A program made the translations under genes and the position numbers. This document shows, piece by piece, positions 17,321 through 26,649 of a DNA stretch of 40,674 nt; position 1 is the first letter of the stretch, and each line of letters starts with the position of its first letter. Source of the stretch: Alphaproteobacteria bacterium (lineage in GTDB: Bacteria > Pseudomonadota > Alphaproteobacteria > SHVR01); NCBI GenBank assembly GCA_009694185.1, contig SHVR01000021.1:1-40674 (forward strand). The letters run 5' to 3'. The notes beneath the pieces were generated by a model. It did no database searches. It was not told the origin of the DNA and worked only from the letters and a program-made list of their open reading frames with translations.

Positions 17321-18088
17321 TCAACGCGTTGCGAGGAACATCGTCAGGTCTTGCCAGGCGGCATCGCGGGTGGCTTCGTTATAGGCGTAATGGAGGTCTG
17401 GGCCGAACAGTTCGCCCGGCCGGCCGATGGCGGGGGCGAGTGCCCGCACATCGAAACCGTGATGGGCGTCCCGGTAGCGGGCGACGAGCACCGGCGATGC
17501 GCCGCGATCGATCAGAGCGAGACAATCGGCCGAGGGTGTCACCCGATCGGCCTCGCCCACCAGGACCAGGGTCGGAACGCTGCTCCGCCACTCCGAGAGA
17601 GCGCGGCAGGCCGGATAGTAGACGACCTGGGACCGGACTTGGGGCTTGGCGCCGTCGAGCGCGGTCGCCTTCAGCACACCGGCCCCGCCCCAGGCCCAGC
17701 CGATCAGGTGCAGGCGCGCCGGATCGCCGTCCTTGAGACGCGCGGCATCGGCGATGGCGATGCGGACATAGTGGCCGAGTGTCGCCAGTGGCATTTCACC
17801 GCCACACGCGGAGTCCAGGCCATGGGCGCCCACATAGTCCAGGATCAGCGCGAGATACCCCGCTTCGACCAGCCAGCCCGCCACTTCCTGGTAATGGCTG
17901 TTGGATCCGGCAAGCGCCAGGCCGCCACAACCCGGCACCAGGAGGGCGACGGGATAGGGTCCGGCGCCCGCCGGCTGCCGGACCGAAAGGAACCCCTCCA
18001 GCGATTCGTTGAGAGGTAGGGGTCCCGTCCCGCAACCGGCGAGCGCCAGTATCAGGAACAGCCAGGCGCGGCAGCGCCACTTGACCAT
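17321..18088 (-). CDS. Dienelactone hydrolase-like lipoprotein with Ala at the nucleophile position
   Basis: A 255-residue alpha/beta-hydrolase of the dienelactone hydrolase type with a lipoprotein signal peptide (LILALAGC, lipid Cys19), so it should be membrane-tethered outside the cytoplasm. The nucleophile elbow, normally GxSxG or GxCxG, reads G130-W-A132-W-G134; the codon is plainly GCC. The acid Asp181 (GEADRVT) and His in DAHHGFD (209-210) are still present. The protein is therefore either non-catalytic or works differently. The frame stays open nearly 190 codons upstream, but that part overlaps nth and has no homology. The ATG at 18088 starts the signal peptide, 36 bases from the divergent nth start. 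Just downstream a TCGCGGCA/TGCCGCGA hairpin (17282-17299) might end transcription. Confidence 0.85.
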   Translation of the reverse strand: MVKWRCRAWLFLILALAGCGTGPLPLNESLEGFLSVRQPAGAGPYPVALLVPGCGGLALAGSNSHYQEVAGWLVEAGYLALILDYVGAHGLDSACGGEMPLATLGHYVRIAIADAARLKDGDPARLHLIGWAWGGAGVLKATALDGAKPQVRSQVVYYPACRALSEWRSSVPTLVLVGEADRVTPSADCLALIDRGASPVLVARYRDAHHGFDVRALAPAIGRPGELFGPDLHYAYNEATRDAAWQDLTMFLATR

Positions 18089-18124
18089 GGCCCGGGCGGC
18101 CTGGCGCACATACACTCCGGTGCC

Positions 18125-18868
18125 ATGAAGCCCCGCGACATCGCCCTGTTTTTCGATCGCCTGGCGGCCGAGCGGCCGGCGCCCAAGGGCGAGCTCGCTT
18201 TTGTCGATCCCTACACCCTGCTGGTGGCGGTGGTCTTGTCTGCCCAGGCAACGGACGTGAGCGTCAACAAGGCAACGGACCGCCTGTTCAAGGTTGCTAG
18301 CACGCCCCAGGCCATGCTGCGTCTCGGTGTCGACGGGTTGATCCCCTACATCCAGACCATCGGCCTCTTCCGGGCCAAGGCCAAGAACGTCATTCGCTTG
18401 AGTGAAATCTTGCTCGCCGAGCATGGCGGCGTCGTGCCGCCGGACCGGGCCATGCTCGAGACCCTGCCGGGTGTTGGGCGCAAGACGGCCAATGTCGTCC
18501 TCAACATCGCTTTCGGCGAGCCGACCATCGCGGTCGACACCCATATCTTCCGGATTGGCAACCGCACCGGCTTGGCGCCCGGCAAGACGCCGCGCGCCGT
18601 CGAGGACAAGCTCGAAAAGGTTGTTCCGGCCGATCGCAAGCTGCACGCCCATCATTGGCTCATCCTACACGGTCGCTATGTCTGCAAGGCCCGGCGGCCC
18701 GACTGTCCGGCCTGTGCGGTCAAGGACTTGTGTGGCTACAGGGCCAAGACCCCGGCCGCGACGCCCGCCGTCAGCGCCGGCCCTCCGGGCGCGCCCGGAG
18801 CAGCGCCTCGTAGCAGCCCTGGGCCGCGATCTGCCCGCCCCGCCGGCCGCGCGCCTCGACGTGGGTGA
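18125..18868 (+). CDS. nth: Endonuclease III (DNA glycosylase/AP lyase)
   Basis: This base-excision repair enzyme removes oxidised pyrimidines. The helix-hairpin-helix LPGVGRKTA (114-122) carries catalytic Lys120, and Asp138 is in VDTHIFRI. The [4Fe-4S] ligands are C187, C194, C197 and C203 in the normal C-x6-C-x2-C-x5-C spacing. The family usually ends near residue 210. This protein has about 37 extra residues, rich in Ala, Pro, Gly and Arg. That extension is read entirely inside the opposite-strand EI24-fusion gene (98-base overlap) and looks like readthrough into a neighbour rather than a domain. Confidence 0.97.
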   Translation: MKPRDIALFFDRLAAERPAPKGELAFVDPYTLLVAVVLSAQATDVSVNKATDRLFKVASTPQAMLRLGVDGLIPYIQTIGLFRAKAKNVIRLSEILLAEHGGVVPPDRAMLETLPGVGRKTANVVLNIAFGEPTIAVDTHIFRIGNRTGLAPGKTPRAVEDKLEKVVPADRKLHAHHWLILHGRYVCKARRPDCPACAVKDLCGYRAKTPAATPAVSAGPPGAPGAAPRSSPGPRSARPAGRAPRRG

Positions 18869-19910
18869 CGCGGAAATCGGCCGCGTCACGATAGAGATAG
18901 ACATCGAACACACAGTCCGGTCCGGCATATTGCCAGATTCGGGCGGGCCCTTCGCGCCTGACGAAACCCGGTTGGCCGAGCTTGCCGCTGACCGCGTCGG
19001 GCTTGAGGCCGAGCAGGTCGCGCGGATTGGCCGGCGGCGCCGGAACGACGGTCGCGAGCTTCTCTTCGACGGGCGGCTGGGAGGTCTCCGCCGCCGCTGG
19101 CGGGCTTGCGATCCGGGCGGCGGGGGCGGGGGGCGCACCCACCTCCTGGTGGACCGGGGCGCAGGCGACGGCAAGGGCGGCGAGCGGCAAGGCGGCGAAC
19201 AAACCCAGGACCGGCGAGGCCCCGGAGGGCGGGCTCGCGAGCGCCCGCCGGAAGCGCTCGAAGCGGTGCACCATCATGGCGGTCGCCAGCACCGGCATGA
19301 CCAGGTTGACGATCGGCACCGCGAAGAGAAACGCCATGGCCATGCCGGTGAGCCAGATCCGGCCGCGCCGCGCCCGGCCAAGCGCCTTGACCGCCCTGGC
19401 ATCGAGACGGCGGAAGGCCACCAGCTCGAAATATTCCCGGCCGAGCAAATAGCCGTTGACCAAGCAGGACAGAAGCAGCGAGAGCGGCGGGATGAAGAGC
19501 GCCAATAAATACAAGGGCAGCATGAGGAGGTTGATCGCCACGACCAGGGCGAGAAAGCGAAGCGTCGCCCAGATCGTTTCGCCCCAAGGCTGGACGCGTG
19601 GCGGCGGCTGGCCCGGATAGTGGCGACCCTCGACCGCCGCCGCCACCTCTTCCAGAAAGAAACTCTGTAATACGGTCGCGACGGCCGGAAACAGCAGCCA
19701 GGCGAGCAGCAGCGAGCCGCCGCCGCCGAGCAGCTTGAGCAGCCAGTCGAGCCAGCGCCACTCCACATAGGAGAGGCTGAACAACAGCGCGTTCGCCGCC
19801 GCGACCAGCATGACCAGGATCGCCACGGAGCCCGCCAGGCCGATCCAGAGCGGCCGGCGCATGCGCCGGTCGCCCAATTGGCCGAAGCTCAAGAGAAAAT
19901 CGCCGAACAC
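18771..19910 (-). CDS. EI24/CysZ-like membrane protein fused to a lipoprotein-like C-terminal domain
   Basis: A 379-residue product. Residues 1 to about 220 are an EI24 domain (PF07264, the CysZ-type fold) with several membrane helices and family features such as FLEEVAAAVE and YLLGREYFELVA. After MMVHRFERFR a second hydrophobic stretch, LFAALPLAALAVAC (C250), looks exactly like a lipoprotein signal. A Pro/Ala-rich linker and a compact C-terminal domain (DLLGLKPDAVSGKLGQP, then CVFDVYLY) follow. Either two ancestral genes have fused, or an internal start (Met212, Met213 or TTG at residue 237) makes a separate lipoprotein. The 3' end overlaps nth. The gene runs in the same direction as pyrE and starts 31 bases after it. 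Confidence 0.78.
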   Translation of the reverse strand: MFGDFLLSFGQLGDRRMRRPLWIGLAGSVAILVMLVAAANALLFSLSYVEWRWLDWLLKLLGGGGSLLLAWLLFPAVATVLQSFFLEEVAAAVEGRHYPGQPPPRVQPWGETIWATLRFLALVVAINLLMLPLYLLALFIPPLSLLLSCLVNGYLLGREYFELVAFRRLDARAVKALGRARRGRIWLTGMAMAFLFAVPIVNLVMPVLATAMMVHRFERFRRALASPPSGASPVLGLFAALPLAALAVACAPVHQEVGAPPAPAARIASPPAAAETSQPPVEEKLATVVPAPPANPRDLLGLKPDAVSGKLGQPGFVRREGPARIWQYAGPDCVFDVYLYRDAADFRVTHVEARGRRGGQIAAQGCYEALLRARPEGRR

Positions 19911-19941
19911 CCGCCCCCCACCCCGCTTGCCGGGCGGCAGG

Positions 19942-20505
19942 CTAGCGAAATTCGTCCCGGTTGAACAAGGCTATGAGTTCGATGCCTTCCCGGTCGAGGT
20001 TTTCCCGCGCCCCTTCCAGCCGGTCCACGACAGTGACCACGCGCTCGACCTTGCAAGCCATCTGGCGGGCCTCCATGACGGCGCGCATGACCGATTGGCC
20101 GGTGGTGGTCACGTCTTCCACCAGCACCACGGCCATGCCCGGCCGGAGATTGCCGTCGATCAGCTTGTTGGTGCCGTGACCCTTGGGCTCCTTGCGCACG
20201 AAGAAGCCGGAAATGGGGCGCGGGGTGTGGAAACTACGGGCCGTGACCAGGGTTACGATCGGAATGCAACCGGCGGCTAGGCCGCCGACCGCGTCAACCT
20301 CGCCGGTGCCGATCGCTTCCAGCATCAGGTCGGCGATCAGGTTGGCCCCTTCCGGGTCGAGCATGGTCGGCTTCATGTCGAGGAAATAGCTGGCGCTCCG
20401 CCCCGATGACAAAGTGAAGTCGCCATAGAGGAAGGATTTTTCCTGAATGATGTCGCGGAGCCTCTCCCGGGCGGCGCGCCTTGTCTGGCTTGCGTTGCTC
20501 GCCAT
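19942..20505 (-). CDS. pyrE: Orotate phosphoribosyltransferase
   Basis: The enzyme makes orotidine 5'-phosphate from orotate and PRPP in pyrimidine synthesis. The 187-residue protein has the PRPP-binding motif VVLVEDVTTTGQS (126-138). It also has the flexible catalytic loop FVRKEPKGHG (102-111, with Lys105 and Lys108) and the N-terminal FTLSSGRSASYFLDMK segment. It belongs to the shorter PyrE group (about 190 residues) rather than the 213-residue enterobacterial type. The ATG at 20505 begins a short basic leader common in this group. It probably forms a transcription unit with the downstream EI24-fusion gene. Confidence 0.96.
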   Translation of the reverse strand: MASNASQTRRAARERLRDIIQEKSFLYGDFTLSSGRSASYFLDMKPTMLDPEGANLIADLMLEAIGTGEVDAVGGLAAGCIPIVTLVTARSFHTPRPISGFFVRKEPKGHGTNKLIDGNLRPGMAVVLVEDVTTTGQSVMRAVMEARQMACKVERVVTVVDRLEGARENLDREGIELIALFNRDEFR

Positions 20506-20658
20506 GCTCGCTCTCCCCCTCGCATCCGTGCCGGCCGGCGGTGGAGACTATGCAAGCCGTCCGGCACTGTCACCCGCGACCGGCACTCCACCGGCCGCGG
20601 CTTGACTCCAGTGCGCGCCGGGTGAGACTGGGACCAGTGACCAATGCGGAGATATAAA

Positions 20659-21570
20659 ATGGCTGACGTTGCGATCCTGGCGACCGGGCTCGGTTTTCCC
20701 GAAGGCCCCGTTGTCATGCCCGACGGCTCGATTGTGCTCACCGAGATTCGCAACAATCGCTGCGCGCGGGTGGCGAAAGACGGCAAGGTCACGGTGTTCT
20801 CCGAGGCCGGCGGCGGGCCGAATGGCTTGGCGCTTGGGCCGGATGGCGCGCTCTATCTCTGCAACAATGGCGGCAGCCTCTATCTCGAAGGCGTCTCCAT
20901 GAGCCAGGGGCCGCACCCCGACTATCAATACGGCTCGATCCAACGCCTCGACGCCAAGACCGGCGCCGCCACGCTGCTGTACAAGGAGTGCGACGGCCGT
21001 ACCCTCTCGGCGCCCAACGATCTGGTGTTCGACAAGGCGGGCGGCTTCTATTTCACCGATCTCGGCAAGCGCTATGCCCGCCACCGCGACCATGGCGGCC
21101 TCTATTATGCGCTGCCCGACGGCTCGAAGATCGTCGAGATCGCCTACCCGATCCTCAGCCCCAATGGCTGTGGTCTCTCGCCCGACGGCAAGACGCTCTA
21201 TGCCGCCGACACCGAAGGCGCCCGGCTATGGGCCTTCGACATCGAGGCGCCGGGCGTCCTTCGCAAGCCCAAGGGTCATGGCCCGCATGGCGGCCGGGTG
21301 ATCGCCGGCCTTTCCGGTGCCGCCCGCTTCGACAGCCTGGCCGTCATGGCAAACGGCAACCTCGCGATCGCGACGCTGACCACGGGCTACATCACCGAGA
21401 TCTCGCCGGCCGGCGACATCGTGCGCGCGGTCAAGATGCCGGACACCTACCCGACCAATATCTGCTTCGGCGGGCCGGACATGCGCACGGCCTATATCAC
21501 GCTCTCGGACACCGGCCGGCTCGGCGCCATGCCATGGCCGGAGCCCGGATTGAAGCTGAATTTCGGTTGA
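20659..21570 (+). CDS. SMP-30/gluconolactonase-family beta-propeller protein
   Basis: A 303-residue six-bladed propeller of the SMP-30/gluconolactonase/LRE-like family (PF08450), Ca-dependent lactonases or related hydrolases. The metal-binding Glu is in LGFPEGP (residue 15). Other repeats are GGPNGLALGPDG, SAPNDLVFDKAGGFYFTD and GCGLSPDGKTLYAAD, with the conserved Asn and Asp positions. No signal peptide is visible. The frame starts at 20644, but GGAG at 20649 serves the ATG at 20659 better. The lactone substrate is not identifiable. It converges on the HTH gene with only 6 bases between. Confidence 0.9.
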   Translation: MADVAILATGLGFPEGPVVMPDGSIVLTEIRNNRCARVAKDGKVTVFSEAGGGPNGLALGPDGALYLCNNGGSLYLEGVSMSQGPHPDYQYGSIQRLDAKTGAATLLYKECDGRTLSAPNDLVFDKAGGFYFTDLGKRYARHRDHGGLYYALPDGSKIVEIAYPILSPNGCGLSPDGKTLYAADTEGARLWAFDIEAPGVLRKPKGHGPHGGRVIAGLSGAARFDSLAVMANGNLAIATLTTGYITEISPAGDIVRAVKMPDTYPTNICFGGPDMRTAYITLSDTGRLGAMPWPEPGLKLNFG

Positions 21571-21576
21571 GGCGAT

Positions 21577-21894
21577 CTAGGAGGTACGCCCGCCACCATG
21601 CCGTCCCCCGGCCCGGCCGATTTTGATCTCGATGCGGTGCCCCAGCGCCGTCGGGAAACGCATGAGCCGCTCGAGCGACACTTCCGAGAACTTGCCCCGC
21701 AGAATCTTCGAGAGCTCGGGCGGGCTGGTGGCGAGCCGTCGTGCCGCCGCCCGCTGGGTCAAGCCGAGCGCCGTGATTGATCGGTCGAGCCTGAGAACCA
21801 GCTCGGCCTTCAGATAATGTTCCTCGGCATCGGGCAGCCCAAGCTGTAACCAGACGTTCCGGGTCGGGTCCTTGGCCGGGGGAATCCAGGTCAT
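21577..21894 (-). CDS. Orphan XRE-type HTH protein (HigA-like antitoxin family)
   Basis: A 105-residue DNA-binding protein. The helix-turn-helix is in GLTQRAAARRLATSPPELSKILRGK, with the following FSEVSLERLMRFPTALGH typical of the short XRE group annotated as HigA-like antitoxins or regulators. The C-terminal tail is a short Gly/Arg-rich extension. Such proteins usually stand beside a RelE/HigB-type toxin gene, but none is here: upstream is the end of the efflux outer membrane gene (46 bases away) and downstream is the convergent SMP-30 gene. It may regulate itself or the efflux operon (inference), or be what is left of a toxin-antitoxin pair. Confidence 0.8.
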   Translation of the reverse strand: MTWIPPAKDPTRNVWLQLGLPDAEEHYLKAELVLRLDRSITALGLTQRAAARRLATSPPELSKILRGKFSEVSLERLMRFPTALGHRIEIKIGRAGGRHGGGRTS

Positions 21895-21940
21895 TTCCGC
21901 TTCTCCATTTTCGCGAGTAAATCTTTGCGCCGTTGCCCAC

Positions 21941-23371
21941 TCACCGGGCCGGCAAATCGCCGCCGGTCCAGCCCCCGCCGAGCGCCTGGATCAAGGCCAC
22001 GCTCGCGATCAGTTGGCCGCGCAGGATGTTGAGGGCGGTCTGTTCGCTGGCGAGCGCCGTCGTTTGGGCCGTCAGCACGCTGGTATAGGGCACGGTGCCG
22101 GCCGCGTACTGGTTCAGCACTAGCCGCTCGGCCTCGCGCGCGGCCTGGACGGCGCCGGCTTGGACCTCCCACTGCTCCGCCAGGATGCGGAGCGTCGCGA
22201 GCTGGTCCTCGACTTGCTGGAAGGCCGTCAACACGGTCTGGCGATAGAGGGCCACGGTCTGATCGTAGAGGGCTCGGGCGGCGTCGACCCTGGCTCCCCG
22301 GGCGCCGCCGTCGAACAGCGTGCCGGCAAGCCTGGCGCCGAGCGCCCAGACCTGGCTCGAGGCGCGGAACAGATTGTCGAGCGCCGATCCCGTCCAACCG
22401 AGCGAGCCCGAGAGAGTGAGGTCCGGGTAATAGGCGGCTTCGGCGACGCCTATGGCGGCGTTGGCGGCAGCCATGTCGCGCTCGGCCGCGGCAATGTCGG
22501 GCCGGCGTTCCAGGAGGCTGGTCGGCACGCCGGGTGGGACGGCCGGTGCCCTGAGTTCGTCGGTCGTGGCCGCGATGGCGAGCTCGGCCGGCGGCCTGCC
22601 GATGAGCGCCGCGATGGCGTGCTCGAGCTGGGCACGGCCGACCCCGACCGCAACGGCCTGGGAGCGCGCCTGTTCGAGCTGGGCGAGCGCCTGGGCCACA
22701 TCGGCGTAGGATGCGACACCCGCCCCGACACGGTTGCGGGCGATGGCGAGCGACTGGTCGAACGCCTCGACCGTGGCGTCGAGCAGGCGCTGGAGGGCAT
22801 CGGTCACGCGGAGTTGCAAATAGGCGCCGGCGAGCGCGGCCTCGGCCGCGAGGCGCACGTCGGCCATGTCGGCCGCGCGCGCCTCGGCGCTCGCGACATT
22901 GCCCTCGACCGAGCGCCGGACCCGGCCCCAAAGGTCGGGGACCCAGCTTGCGTCGAGCGAGAGATCGTAACTGGTGGCCGTCCGGCCGCCGCCGCCGAGG
23001 CTCGCACCGCCGCTGCTGGCGCGCTGGGCGCGGTCAACCGCGCCACCCGCCGTCAGCACCGGAAAGAGGCCGGCGCGGGCTTGGCGTACCAGGGCGTTCG
23101 CCTGCCGGTAGGCCGCCTGGGCGGCCTTGAGCGTCTGGTTCGACGCCGCCACTTGACGCACCAGATCGTCGAGCAGCGGATCGCCATAGATCAGCCACCA
23201 GGCGCCACGCTCGGCCGTGTCCTGGGGGGTCGCGATCCGCCAACCTTCGAGCTCCTTGTAGAGGGCGGGCGCGGGTGCGGCCGGCCGGTCATAGTCGGGG
23301 CCGACCGTGCAACCCGCCAGGGCCAGAGCGAGCATGGCCAGGCGGGTGATGCGCGAACGATAGGGCGACAT
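21941..23371 (-). CDS. RND efflux outer membrane lipoprotein (NodT/OprM family)
   Basis: A 476-residue TolC-like outer membrane factor. The signal peptide ends in a lipobox (LALALAGC) followed by TVGPDYDRPAAP, the classic NodT/OprM mature N-terminus. Two OEP repeats with long helices follow, including GLFPVLTAGG, SWVPDLWGRVRRSVEGN, RRPDIAAAERDMAAANAAIGVAEAAYYPDLTLSG and YAAGTVPYTSVL as spaced family motifs. The ATG at 23371 has AAGG upstream and lies 2 bases past the MdtC-type stop; a TTG at 23377 overlapping that stop is the alternative. It is the last gene of the four-gene efflux operon and gives the pump its exit duct. Confidence 0.95.
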   Translation of the reverse strand: MSPYRSRITRLAMLALALAGCTVGPDYDRPAAPAPALYKELEGWRIATPQDTAERGAWWLIYGDPLLDDLVRQVAASNQTLKAAQAAYRQANALVRQARAGLFPVLTAGGAVDRAQRASSGGASLGGGGRTATSYDLSLDASWVPDLWGRVRRSVEGNVASAEARAADMADVRLAAEAALAGAYLQLRVTDALQRLLDATVEAFDQSLAIARNRVGAGVASYADVAQALAQLEQARSQAVAVGVGRAQLEHAIAALIGRPPAELAIAATTDELRAPAVPPGVPTSLLERRPDIAAAERDMAAANAAIGVAEAAYYPDLTLSGSLGWTGSALDNLFRASSQVWALGARLAGTLFDGGARGARVDAARALYDQTVALYRQTVLTAFQQVEDQLATLRILAEQWEVQAGAVQAAREAERLVLNQYAAGTVPYTSVLTAQTTALASEQTALNILRGQLIASVALIQALGGGWTGGDLPAR

Positions 23372-23373
23372 GG

Positions 23374-26300
23374 TCAAGCCGGCCTTGGTCCGCCGACTGG
23401 TGTCTCCGGCGCCTTTGGATGACCGCCCGCCCAGCGGCGGAAGCGATCGAGATAGAGGTAGACCACCGGCGTCGTATAGAGGGTCAGCACCTGGCTCACC
23501 AGCAACCCACCCACGATCGAGATGCCGAGAGGGCGCCGGAACTCCGATCCTTCGCCGACGCCGATGGCGAGCGGCAAGGCGCCGAGCATGGCCGCGAGCG
23601 TGGTCATCAGGATCGGGCGGAAACGCAGCAGGCAGGCCTGGTAGATCGCATCGCGGGGGCTTAGACCCTGGTTCCGCTCGGCCGCGAGGGCGAAGTCGAT
23701 CATCAGGATCGCGTTCTTCTTCACGATGCCGATCAAGAGGATCACCCCGATCAGCGCGATGATGGTGAACTCCAGCCCAGCGGCCATCAGCGCCAGGACG
23801 GCGCCGACACCGGCCGGCGGCAGGGTCGACAAGATCGTGAGGGGATGGACATAGCTCTCATAGAGTATGCCGAGCACGATATAGACCGCGACCAGGGCGG
23901 CCAGGATGAGCAGCGGCTGGGACGCGACCGATGCCTCGAACGCTCCCGCCGTGCCTTGCAAGCGGCCATGGACCGTGGCGGGCACGCCCAGATTGTTCAT
24001 CGCATCGCCGATCGCCTGGATGGCATCGCCGAGCGTCCTGCCCTCGGCCAGACCGAAAGAGATCGTGCTGGCGACGAACGATCCCTGGTGACTGATCGAA
24101 ACCGGTGTGGTGCCCGGGTTGAACTGGCTGAACGCGGCGAGCGGAACCATCGTTCCCGCCGCCGTGCTGATGGCCGCTCCCGTCGACGGGCCGGTCCGGC
24201 TGGTGGCCCCGGTGCGGTTGACGCGCTGGTTGCGCACATCCTGGTCCACGGGGTCGATCGTCCGTCGGTTGGCTGCCGGGCTGGCGGCCGATGCCAGTGC
24301 CCCCGTCGCCTGGGTGCCGCCCAGCGGCCGGGCCTGGGCACTGACATGAATGTCCTTCAGGATATCGGGATTCTGCCAATATTCCGGCGCCACCTCCATG
24401 ACGACGCTGTACTGGTTCAGGGGATTGTAGATGGTCGTGACTTGCCGTTGGCCGAAAGCATCGTAGAGGGTATCGCTGATCTGGCGCGCCGAGAGCCCGA
24501 GCCTGGCCGCGGTATCCCAATCGATGGCGACGGAAATTTCGAGCCCCTTCTGGTCCTGGTCGGAATTGACATCGGTGAGGATCGGTGAGGTTTGCAAAAG
24601 CTCGGTGATCTTCGGCGTCCAGACGTGGATGTCGGCGATACTGTCGGCTTGGATTGTGAATTGATACTCGGCGGCGCTCTGGCGGCCGCCGATACGGATA
24701 TCTTGATAGGATTGGATATAGAGCGTCGCGCCGGACACCTGGGCGAGCGCGCGGCGCAGGCGCCGGATGACCTCCTCGGCCGACACCCCGCGCTCGGCGA
24801 ACGGCTTCAGCGACATGAACACGAACCCCGAATTGGTCTGGTAGCCGCCGGTGAAGCCGACCACATTTTCCATTGCCGGGTCCTGGTTCAAGATGGTGAT
24901 GAACTGCTCCAGTTTCTGGCGCATGAGCTGGAAGGAGGTACTCTGATCGCCGCGAAGCGTGCCGAACATGCGGCCGGTGTCCTGTTGGGGGAAGAATCCC
25001 TTCGAAATAACGGCGAATAGATAGATGTTCAAGCCGATGGCGGTCATGAAGGCGAGCATGATGGTGCGCGGATTGTCGAGCGCCCAGAGGAGCGAGCGGT
25101 CATAGATCCAAGTCAGGCCCGAGAACCATCGCTCCGATGCCCGGTACAGCCGGCCGCGCTCGCCGGCCGGCCGGGGCCTGAGGAAGCGGGCGCAGATCAT
25201 CGGTGTCGTGGTGAGCGAGACGAGTAGCGACACGATGACCGCGACCGAGAGTGTGACGGCAAACTCGCGGAACAGCCGCCCGACGATGCCGCCCATCAGC
25301 AGGATCGGAATGAACACCGCGATCAACGACACGCTCATCGAAAGGACGGTGAAGCTCACCTCGCGAGCGCCGATGAGCGTGGCGCGAAGGCGCGACATGC
25401 CCGATTCGATGTGCCGCTGGATGTTTTCCAGGACGACGATGGCGTCGTCGACCACGAATCCCGTCGCGATGGTGAGCGCCATCAAGGACAAATTGTTCAA
25501 GCTGTAACCGAGCAGATACATGACGCCAAAGGTACCGATCAGCGACACCGGCACGGCGATGGTCGGCACCAGGGCGGCGCGCGGGTCGCGCAGGAAGACG
25601 AAAACCACCACCACCACCAGCCCGGTTGCCAGCAAAAGCGCATGCTCCGCTTCCCGGAGCGAGGTGCGAATCGTCACCGACCGGTCGGACGCCACGACGA
25701 TGTCGATATCTTCCGGGATTGAGGCCTTGAGGACCGGCATCAGCGCGCGGACCCGGTCGACGGTCTCGATGATGTTGGCGCCGGGCTGGCGATGCAGAAT
25801 GACCAGGATCGCGCGCTTGCCATTGTGGATGCCGGCGTTGCGCAGGTTTTCGATCGAATCGACCACCTCGGCCACGTCCGAAAGGCGCACCGCCGCGCCG
25901 TTCCGGTAGGCGATCACCAGGTTTTGATAGTCCAGGGCGTTGCGCATCTGGTCGTTGGTGTAGAGCTGGAATCGCCGTGCCCCCTCGTCGATGGCGCCCT
26001 TGGGGCTGCGCGCATTGGCGGCGACGAGCCCGGCCCGCACATCGGCCAAGGCGATGCCCTGCTTGAAGAGGGCTCGGGGATTGAGCTCGACCCTGACCGC
26101 CGGCAGAGAGCTACCGCCCAGCGTCACCTGGCCGATGCCGTCCACTTGCGAGAGTTTCTGCTCCAGGATGGTCGTCGCCACATCATAGACCTGTCCCGCG
26201 CTGCGGGTTTCCGAGGTCAAGGTCAACAGCATGACGGGCGATTCGGCGGGATTGATCTTGCGATAGGTGGGGTTGCGCCGGAGGTTGGTCGGCAGATCGG

Positions 26301-26649
26301 CGCGCGCCGCGTTGATTGCGGCCTGCACGTCGCGGGCGGCCCCGTCGATGCGGCGGTTGAGCCCGAACTGGAGCGTGATCGAGGTCAATCCGATGCGGCT
26401 CGACGAGGTCATCTCGGTGACGTCCGCGATCTGTCCAAGATGGCGTTCGAGCGGCGTGGCCACGCTGGTCGCCATCACTTCAGGGCTTGCGCCGGGTATC
26501 TGGGCCGTCACTTGGATGGTCGGATAGTCGACCTGGGGCAGTGGCGCCACCGGCAGTTGGAAGAAGGCGATGATGCCGGCGAGAACGACGGCGACGGTCA
26601 AAAGCGTCGTGGCGACCGGCCGGTTTACGAAGGCGGCGGCGAAGTTCAT
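23374..26649 (-). CDS. mdtC: RND multidrug efflux permease, MdtC-type
   Basis: A 1091-residue inner-membrane proton-driven pump of the AcrB/MdtC group. It begins [17 protein letters not shown], has the TM4 proton-relay Asp pair in [15 protein letters not shown], and the second-half motif [14 protein letters not shown]. The family is near 1025 residues. The excess comes from an insertion at about 771-833 (DNA 24150-24335), a Ser/Thr/Ala/Arg-rich stretch placed in the second periplasmic half just before VPLAAFSQF. It is probably a flexible loop. The ATG overlaps the stop of the MdtB-type gene (ATGA), so the two subunits are translationally coupled, as expected for a heteromeric MdtBC pump. Confidence 0.96.
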   Translation of the reverse strand: MNFAAAFVNRPVATTLLTVAVVLAGIIAFFQLPVAPLPQVDYPTIQVTAQIPGASPEVMATSVATPLERHLGQIADVTEMTSSSRIGLTSITLQFGLNRRIDGAARDVQAAINAARADLPTNLRRNPTYRKINPAESPVMLLTLTSETRSAGQVYDVATTILEQKLSQVDGIGQVTLGGSSLPAVRVELNPRALFKQGIALADVRAGLVAANARSPKGAIDEGARRFQLYTNDQMRNALDYQNLVIAYRNGAAVRLSDVAEVVDSIENLRNAGIHNGKRAILVILHRQPGANIIETVDRVRALMPVLKASIPEDIDIVVASDRSVTIRTSLREAEHALLLATGLVVVVVFVFLRDPRAALVPTIAVPVSLIGTFGVMYLLGYSLNNLSLMALTIATGFVVDDAIVVLENIQRHIESGMSRLRATLIGAREVSFTVLSMSVSLIAVFIPILLMGGIVGRLFREFAVTLSVAVIVSLLVSLTTTPMICARFLRPRPAGERGRLYRASERWFSGLTWIYDRSLLWALDNPRTIMLAFMTAIGLNIYLFAVISKGFFPQQDTGRMFGTLRGDQSTSFQLMRQKLEQFITILNQDPAMENVVGFTGGYQTNSGFVFMSLKPFAERGVSAEEVIRRLRRALAQVSGATLYIQSYQDIRIGGRQSAAEYQFTIQADSIADIHVWTPKITELLQTSPILTDVNSDQDQKGLEISVAIDWDTAARLGLSARQISDTLYDAFGQRQVTTIYNPLNQYSVVMEVAPEYWQNPDILKDIHVSAQARPLGGTQATGALASAASPAANRRTIDPVDQDVRNQRVNRTGATSRTGPSTGAAISTAAGTMVPLAAFSQFNPGTTPVSISHQGSFVASTISFGLAEGRTLGDAIQAIGDAMNNLGVPATVHGRLQGTAGAFEASVASQPLLILAALVAVYIVLGILYESYVHPLTILSTLPPAGVGAVLALMAAGLEFTIIALIGVILLIGIVKKNAILMIDFALAAERNQGLSPRDAIYQACLLRFRPILMTTLAAMLGALPLAIGVGEGSEFRRPLGISIVGGLLVSQVLTLYTTPVVYLYLDRFRRWAGGHPKAPETPVGGPRPA

